Source: Enterobacterales bacterium
GTDB lineage: Bacteria; Pseudomonadota; Gammaproteobacteria; Enterobacterales; Succinivibrionaceae
Reading direction: 5' to 3'
Assembly (NCBI GenBank): GCA_900768635.1
Contig: CAAGDP010000106.1
Location: forward strand, 1 to 11,390
Length of the DNA: 11,390 nt
Numbering within the stretch: the first letter of the stretch is position 1; each line of letters starts with the position of its first letter. Made by a program: the position numbers and the translations under genes. Under the pieces are notes generated by a model. That model did not search any database. It was not told the origin of the DNA and saw only the letters and a program-made list of their open reading frames with translations. Of this stretch, positions 6,816-11,390 are shown piece by piece.

Positions 6816-8060
6816 TTACTCCTTAATACCAAGTTGCTTATAATCATCCTTTAGGAAATTTTCCAGTTTTTCCTCAGACTGCAAATAGCATTTTACTTTA
6901 GGATTAGCTTCTGTGCCGTGAGCAATACAATTTCTTACCCACCTTAATTTCGTGAAATTTAAATTAAAATCCTTAGTATACTGATCCTTGAAATGCTGAT
7001 CATTATCCTCCGATAAAACCTCATTATTCTCATAAGCCCAGCGATTTCTCAGAGATTCATATGCACATATAACAGAGCGGACATAATCCTTACTTCTAAG
7101 ATAAAGCCACGCTAACTCGCCTAACTGTTGGTAGGAATACTCTTTCCGTGACCAGGAAATACGCTGTTTTAACTCCTCAGAGATGACAGAATAAACAGGA
7201 TCGGTAGATTGGATAGAATTGACCTCATGCATAAACTTACTTGCCTGAGGAATTTTTATAGTACGTTCCAGAAAAGCAAATCTTTCCATTGCATCAATTT
7301 TCTTAGGATCAATATCCTTAATTTTTGCCATTACATCTATAAAGTTAGAAAGGTCTTTACTACAATCATATTTGCTAAAGGCAACAGACCAATTAAATAG
7401 ATCCAGAATATAAGACAGGTTGATTACATCATTAATTTTCCGATCCCTGTCATAAGTCCCATAGAAAACCTTTGCGATTTCAACCTCTTTAGCTAAATGG
7501 AGAAATTCAAAAGCAATGAAGGCAAAAAAAGGCATATAACGAAAACCATGGGTTATATCTAAAATTATCCTTTCCTTGGGATTAATACACTTGGACATGG
7601 TATTAAAGATTTCAATCTGATCAGCTTCCTCAGTGAGATCATTAATCATCCGTAAAACAAATTCACAATCGTCCCCGTATTCTTTATTCAAAAGATCTTC
7701 AAGTGATTGAAGGTGTTCAACATCCACTTTCTTTTTAATTGATTTATCTCTGTTTTGTCCTGTGGCAATGACATCGTCAAAATATTCATACAAATCAGGA
7801 TCTAAATCCAAGAGATTCTCAAATTGGTTAAATAAATATGCCCAGGCACTACCATTTGTTCCAATAAGAACAAATTTTTTTGGTTTTAAACATTTATATA
7901 AAGCATTACCTAAATAATTTACCTGATCTGTAATTTTACCGTCAGGCAACCGATATACTGTTGTTTGATAACCGTCATTGCTACCGTCAGGTTTTTTAAC
8001 ATATGAGCCTGTACCTATAAAAGTAACTAAAGTTATATCAGCATTCATTACGAAATTCAT
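6816..8060 (-). CDS. CARF-HEPN ribonuclease, Csm6/Csx1-like (DxTHG family)
   Basis: 414 aa from ATG 8060, preceded by TAGG at five bases; the next ATG at 8048 has no ribosome site. The N-terminal CARF domain (about 8-205) shows TLVTFIGTGSY (10-20), FVLIGTNGSAW (63-73), the hallmark DITHGFR (168-174) and FYGTYD (199-204). These match the TM1812-type CARF family (DxTHG motif). The C-terminal HEPN domain holds R376-N-C-I-A-H381, the Rx4H RNase motif, after a helix with DYVRSVICAYESL (325-337). Proteins of this build bind cyclic oligoadenylate through CARF and then cut RNA with a HEPN dimer; this one would answer to the neighbouring Cas10. It is about the usual size and seems intact. Which cyclic oligoadenylate it senses cannot be read from sequence. 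Confidence 0.85.
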   Translation of the reverse strand: MNFVMNADITLVTFIGTGSYVKKPDGSNDGYQTTVYRLPDGKITDQVNYLGNALYKCLKPKKFVLIGTNGSAWAYLFNQFENLLDLDPDLYEYFDDVIATGQNRDKSIKKKVDVEHLQSLEDLLNKEYGDDCEFVLRMINDLTEEADQIEIFNTMSKCINPKERIILDITHGFRYMPFFAFIAFEFLHLAKEVEIAKVFYGTYDRDRKINDVINLSYILDLFNWSVAFSKYDCSKDLSNFIDVMAKIKDIDPKKIDAMERFAFLERTIKIPQASKFMHEVNSIQSTDPVYSVISEELKQRISWSRKEYSYQQLGELAWLYLRSKDYVRSVICAYESLRNRWAYENNEVLSEDNDQHFKDQYTKDFNLNFTKLRWVRNCIAHGTEANPKVKCYLQSEEKLENFLKDDYKQLGIKE

Positions 8061-8249
8061 AAATACCTACCAGCACATCAAATTCCAAAGTAAAAATGTA
8101 ATATTTTAAGCAAAATAATTATCATCATATCAGATTAAACCGGATTAAAGGCAATTAATTTAATGCCATCCAGTTTAATAATCAAAAAAAAAAAAAAATC
8201 ATTTCATTAATGAAGAAAATAATAATATTTGCATTCACTCAATAAAGAT
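8061..8249 (-). promoter_or_regulatory. Spacer between the two CARF genes with T15 tract
   Basis: This 189-base AT-rich spacer holds a 15-base homopolymer (8184-8198, T15 on the transcribed-gene strand) after a small palindrome TTCATTAATGAA (8203-8214). Together these could act as a weak terminator for the upstream gene. Two copies of GATTAAA lie exactly 10 bases apart (8133-8139 and 8143-8149). Several A/T-rich -10-like hexamers precede the 414-aa gene, but no clear promoter can be picked. Confidence 0.35.
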
Positions 8250-11111
8250 TCAATTAAAATATTTATAAGCAATGCTAATTCCATTTTTTATACGAGATCT
8301 CAAATAATTCTTATTGAAAGTTTTATCTTGGTATGAAGAATTAGAATGCAAAAAACTGTTTCTAAGTTTCTTGATACATTTAAAAAATTGTTCGTCTTCT
8401 TGTTTAACATCAAATAATTTTTTACGTATATTTATCAGGAAATTTGATTTTATATCAGTAAAAAAATCAGCAACCTGATATAAATTTAACATAGCTTTTA
8501 ACAAGTCAAGATGGAAAAGAGAATTATAAAATTCAGCTCGATTAAGACAGATTAAAATATTGGAAACTTCATCAAGTTCAGCTTTGTTTAATTTTTTATT
8601 TGCCAATTTTGAGGTTGAAATATTGTTAATCCACGAAAGTTTATCTAAAATTGATCTTCTAAGTTTTAATATAAACGGATCCTGTGAGGTTTTAATAAAT
8701 TCTGCTATTTTAGAAATTTCATTCCGGCAATATTTATACATACAGGATTCTTCAAAAACAGCATTCTTCTCAATTCTGTTTTTAATTTCCGGAAAATTGT
8801 CAAATAGAGGAATAATATCTCTGATGTTACCTGTAACAGAAAAGCGATCAATATTAAAAGCATAATTGGTCAGCTGATTTAACCCGTCAAAATCAACAAT
8901 CTCCCCTGTGATAGGCACTTCACTGTATTCTTTCAGTAAATCAAGAATACTGTCAGCACATTTATTGAAAATACTATCATTTATATCAACCTGACATCCT
9001 CTCAGCAGTTTCATAAGATCATTTATCTTGCTTAATCCTTCACATCTTCTGATGGAGTGCGGGGTTATGTTGCCATAATATACATGACGAATGGCTGATG
9101 TGCGCATAAACTGTAAAACCAGCAAAGCAGTATACATAACTACAGGAAACTGCCGAAAACAATGGGTTATATCTACATCTACAATATCATATTCATGAAT
9201 GTGGGAGTATAAACAGTCAAACAATTCAGGAAATGTTTTGCTAGAAGGAGATTCTTCATCAACAGTAAAAAGTTTAAATAATATTCCAGTCTCACCTCTG
9301 AGAGAACTTAAACCTTTATTTACTTGTTCAAGAATAGAGCCGGAGAGAGTGCTGGTAACCTGAAACTGAGCAATGATTGATGAAGATAATTCCTGTATTT
9401 CTGGTGTATTATAAACTTGCTTAAGATTTGTAAAAAACTCATCCCAGGAGCTAGTTGAAGTTCCTATAACAATTACTTTTCTAATATTTTCATTTAGCTT
9501 AAGCAATGGAAACAAAGTAAAATTACACTTAGGCAATTCAATAGCTCCTGCTGAATAGACAGTATCAGTATATCCGCCACTTCCTAAAAAGGTTACCAGT
9601 ATTTCATCATTATGCTTTTTATGAGAATTCTTAACACTAATAGGGCATTTAAATGAAGTCAATATTGATTCCAGATAAGGTAAATATTCACCACTATTCA
9701 ATAATTTAAAAAGTTGGGAATTATTAATATCCATTGAATCACTTTTATCTTTCATATGTATAAATTGAGCCCGGTAAATCTCAATAAATGATTTATACAA
9801 TTTTTCAGATTCTTTAGAATAGCGACGTATTTGATTATGTAACAATGATTTATTTTCTTTTATATTTCTGGAACCAGAATTTGATCCAAACTGACACTCC
9901 AGGGCAGATGCAAGAAATATTATGGTCCGAACATAATCTCCCCGACCATAGTATTCACCCGCAAGCTTTTTTAGAAAATTAACAGAAGACTTTGAATTAA
10001 ATTCTTTTAAGTCTGATTTAATCTTTTTTTCAATAGATTTCTTTAAGAATGATGATACTGAATCTTGAGATGGTTCGGACAAAAAAGAAGAATAATGATT
10101 ATTAAAATCACGATATAAAGAAACAGAAGAGGAATTGATTTTTCCAGTCTGTTCAAGAAATGAAATATCATTTAAACAGTTATGAAGATTTGCAAGCACG
10201 CGATCCTGTTCATCATTACGTACTTTATATTGTCTGATCAGTAAATCTGACAAGAAAGAGCTATCCCCTGTTGCATTATAGCTCGCCAGCCCTTCAGCCA
10301 ATTCAAAATAATTTTCAATTTCTGATATCTCTATTACCTGTCCGTTTTCCTGAGCAGTACTTTGCTTTAAGTCTCTGGTAAGAATACTAATTTTGTCAGC
10401 AATTTCCTGTTGCTTTTCCAAACTTTCACTATTAGCAATAGTTTTCAATCTGGAAAAAATCTGATTTATCTTTTTATCACGACGTTTATTGATATCAATA
10501 GAATCCATCTTTGCATAATAGATCTTTTTTATAGTTACTGATGGAACCAAATGCTTAAGCATTTTAACAGTTAAAAATGAAATCAGCGGCATTGGTCTGG
10601 GGCCATTTGTAATATCCAGATAAATATCAGAATTATTTGGGATCCGAGGTAACATTTTTTCGAACAGAACTGTCTGATTATCAATTTTTGAAAAATCAAA
10701 AGAATGGATGAAAACCTGAAGGCAAAATCTGTTTTGACAAACCTGATTAACTAATGCTACCGACTTCTGAAGAACAGCTTCATCAAAATTGATAGAAAAA
10801 AGTTTAAGATAACTGTCCAGTTCCTCCATTTGTTCTTTATTAAAGGTTACCTGATAACACTTTTTAAGTACCTTAAAAAGATTATTTTTGAAAAACTGAT
10901 ACCAGGAACTGTTTTTCGTACCGCAAATAAAGTGATGCGACGGTGTTTCATTTATACTGCTCATTTCTTCTATAACAGAAGTTCCAAAATAAGAGCTGTC
11001 TGCAAATTCCTGGCCGTCAGGAAACTTGTATTTGGAATTACCATAGGTAGTATTGCCAAGAAAGGTTATAATAATCCGGTTTTTCAAATTATTTTGCTTT
11101 TTATAATTCAT
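8250..11111 (-). CDS. Single-chain CARF-HEPN-CARF-HEPN effector (fused Csm6/Csx1-like)
   Basis: 953 aa from ATG 11111 with GGGAAG about seven bases upstream; a TTG-opened frame reaches 11126. Two CARF-HEPN units are joined. CARF1 (about 13-205) has IIITFLGNTTYG (13-24) and a changed motif DITNGPR (166-172). HEPN1 (about 350-490) has GDYVRTIIFLASAL (391-404), closely like the 414-aa neighbour, and R447-A-Q-F-I-H452. CARF2 (about 503-695) has ILVTFLGSGGYTDT (504-517), VIVIGTSTSSW (546-556), DITHCFR (647-653) and VYYGN. HEPN2 (about 770-945) has R917-N-S-F-L-H922. Csm6 normally works as a dimer; here one chain could supply both CARF halves and both HEPN halves. Long helical segments (about 220-340 and 695-770) link the parts. 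It is the first intact gene of the locus. Fused double Csm6 proteins have been reported in type III surveys, so the architecture may not be unique. Confidence 0.8.
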   Translation of the reverse strand: MNYKKQNNLKNRIIITFLGNTTYGNSKYKFPDGQEFADSSYFGTSVIEEMSSINETPSHHFICGTKNSSWYQFFKNNLFKVLKKCYQVTFNKEQMEELDSYLKLFSINFDEAVLQKSVALVNQVCQNRFCLQVFIHSFDFSKIDNQTVLFEKMLPRIPNNSDIYLDITNGPRPMPLISFLTVKMLKHLVPSVTIKKIYYAKMDSIDINKRRDKKINQIFSRLKTIANSESLEKQQEIADKISILTRDLKQSTAQENGQVIEISEIENYFELAEGLASYNATGDSSFLSDLLIRQYKVRNDEQDRVLANLHNCLNDISFLEQTGKINSSSVSLYRDFNNHYSSFLSEPSQDSVSSFLKKSIEKKIKSDLKEFNSKSSVNFLKKLAGEYYGRGDYVRTIIFLASALECQFGSNSGSRNIKENKSLLHNQIRRYSKESEKLYKSFIEIYRAQFIHMKDKSDSMDINNSQLFKLLNSGEYLPYLESILTSFKCPISVKNSHKKHNDEILVTFLGSGGYTDTVYSAGAIELPKCNFTLFPLLKLNENIRKVIVIGTSTSSWDEFFTNLKQVYNTPEIQELSSSIIAQFQVTSTLSGSILEQVNKGLSSLRGETGILFKLFTVDEESPSSKTFPELFDCLYSHIHEYDIVDVDITHCFRQFPVVMYTALLVLQFMRTSAIRHVYYGNITPHSIRRCEGLSKINDLMKLLRGCQVDINDSIFNKCADSILDLLKEYSEVPITGEIVDFDGLNQLTNYAFNIDRFSVTGNIRDIIPLFDNFPEIKNRIEKNAVFEESCMYKYCRNEISKIAEFIKTSQDPFILKLRRSILDKLSWINNISTSKLANKKLNKAELDEVSNILICLNRAEFYNSLFHLDLLKAMLNLYQVADFFTDIKSNFLINIRKKLFDVKQEDEQFFKCIKKLRNSFLHSNSSYQDKTFNKNYLRSRIKNGISIAYKYFN

Positions 11112-11189
11112 AAATACACTTCCCAAAAATCAATATGCCAATAACGGTTCTATCTTTAAAATTGCGATTAAGACAAGACCTTTCCTGTA

Positions 11190-11273
11190 TCAGTCTGTAT
11201 CTGAATTTTTAAATTTTTCTTCGCCTGAATCTAATGACGGAGGAATCTGATTTTCTCCAATATCATCTGTTGG
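11190..11273 (-). pseudogene. Possible C-terminal remnant of a gene cut by IS200/IS605 end
   Basis: On the minus strand 27 codons are open from the transposon boundary to TGA at 11190-11192, reading PTDDIGENQIPPSLDSG and on to KNSDTD. The hydrophilic, acidic composition looks like a protein tail. The frame is stopped by the TGA of the transposon end itself, so any gene body was displaced. It lies 78 bases before the CARF fusion gene in the same direction. A chance open stretch of this length is quite possible, so this is tentative. Confidence 0.3.
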
Positions 11274-11390
11274 TCAACTACCCACCACCTAAAGGTAGTG
11301 GGCTTGTAACTGCCCAGTCGTAATAACGGCTTACGCCTCCGACCTTTAACCCCGATAGATATTGCTATCTAAAGTGGCGTTACATCATAG
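11274..11390 (-). mobile_element. Right end of an IS200/IS605-family element (partial)
   Basis: The minus strand ends with an AAGCCC-led hairpin (stem 11281-11302) followed by GTAGTTGA. This is the layout of right ends in IS605/IS1341-type elements, with the probable cleavage boundary after TTGA at 11274. The body of the element, including any tnpB or tnpA, lies beyond the window edge. Confidence 0.6.
11281..11302 (-). repeat. Terminal hairpin of the IS200/IS605 right end
   Basis: CCCACCACC, TAAA and GGTAGTGGG form a 9-bp stem with a 4-base loop. Its one plus-strand mismatch becomes a G-U pair on the minus strand. Such subterminal hairpins are recognised by TnpA in this family. Confidence 0.65.

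Larger units (their letters stand above)
11255..11390 (-). ncRNA. Candidate omega RNA (TnpB guide RNA) and its guide segment
   Basis: The minus strand shows nested structure: GGCGTTAC (11376-11383 on plus) pairs with GTAAC-T-GCC (11306-11314) with one bulge, enclosing a 6-bp hairpin (11356-11371) and a small GGC-GTAA-GCC loop. The terminal hairpin at 11281-11302 (C-A mismatch on plus, G-U on minus) is better as minus-strand RNA. TnpB guide RNAs overlap the right end and take their guide from the flank, which would begin at 11273 and run leftward. Family call by resemblance; no TnpB is visible here. Confidence 0.45.

Noticed and set aside
8184..8214. Firm intrinsic terminator after the CARF fusion gene
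   Set aside because: The palindrome TTCATTAATGAA gives only a weak 4-bp stem and is GC-poor, so I list it only as part of the spacer.
10830..11144. 104-codon plus-strand ORF opposite the CARF fusion start
   Set aside because: It is antisense to the CARF1 coding region, whose motifs are clear; no ribosome site or domain.

Overview
The window is AT-rich bacterial DNA with Shine-Dalgarno-led genes. Almost everything lies on the minus strand except one IS66-type insertion on the plus strand. The codon style, an LtaS-like sulfatase with a periplasmic-type N-terminus, and the IS types would suit a Gram-negative gut or rumen gammaproteobacterium (Succinivibrionaceae-like). That assignment is only a guess from general resemblance.

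Layout. 1-2352 (minus): a complete LTA-synthase-like membrane sulfatase/phosphotransferase. 2353-2576: its upstream region, with a possible extended -10 promoter, a 20-bp palindrome and an A/T-rich tandem repeat. 2577-4504: an IS66-family element bounded by perfect 16-bp inverted repeats. It carries only the DDE transposase and a 345-bp hairpin-rich leader with no tnpA or tnpB. 4505-11111 (minus, transcribed right to left): a compact type III CRISPR-like signalling locus. In transcription order it holds a 953-aa single-chain CARF-HEPN-CARF-HEPN protein, a 414-aa CARF-HEPN (Csm6/Csx1-like) ribonuclease with a canonical DxTHG motif, a 556-aa HD-less Cas10 with an intact GGDD cyclase centre, and a RAMP (Csm3/Cmr4-like) gene. 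The RAMP gene overlaps cas10 by ATGA and is cut off after about 130 codons by the IS66 element. 11190-11273: a short open C-terminal remnant. 11274-11390: the right end of an IS200/IS605-family element with an omega-RNA-like structured segment; its tnpB, if present, lies outside the window.

How the genes would work together (inference from family knowledge). A Cas10-RAMP complex senses target RNA, the Cas10 palm makes cyclic oligoadenylate, and the two CARF-HEPN proteins bind it and become RNases. No CRISPR array, cas1, cas2, cas6 or further RAMP gene is visible here. The IS66 element has no matching 8-bp target duplication, and the rest of the RAMP gene is not found on its far side. A deletion or rearrangement at the IS, or an assembly join at the repeat, probably removed the distal part of the locus.

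The most interesting items are the fused double CARF-HEPN effector with two altered DxTHG motifs and two retained Rx4H motifs, the minimal Cas10 context, and the flanking of the locus by two different transposon ends.
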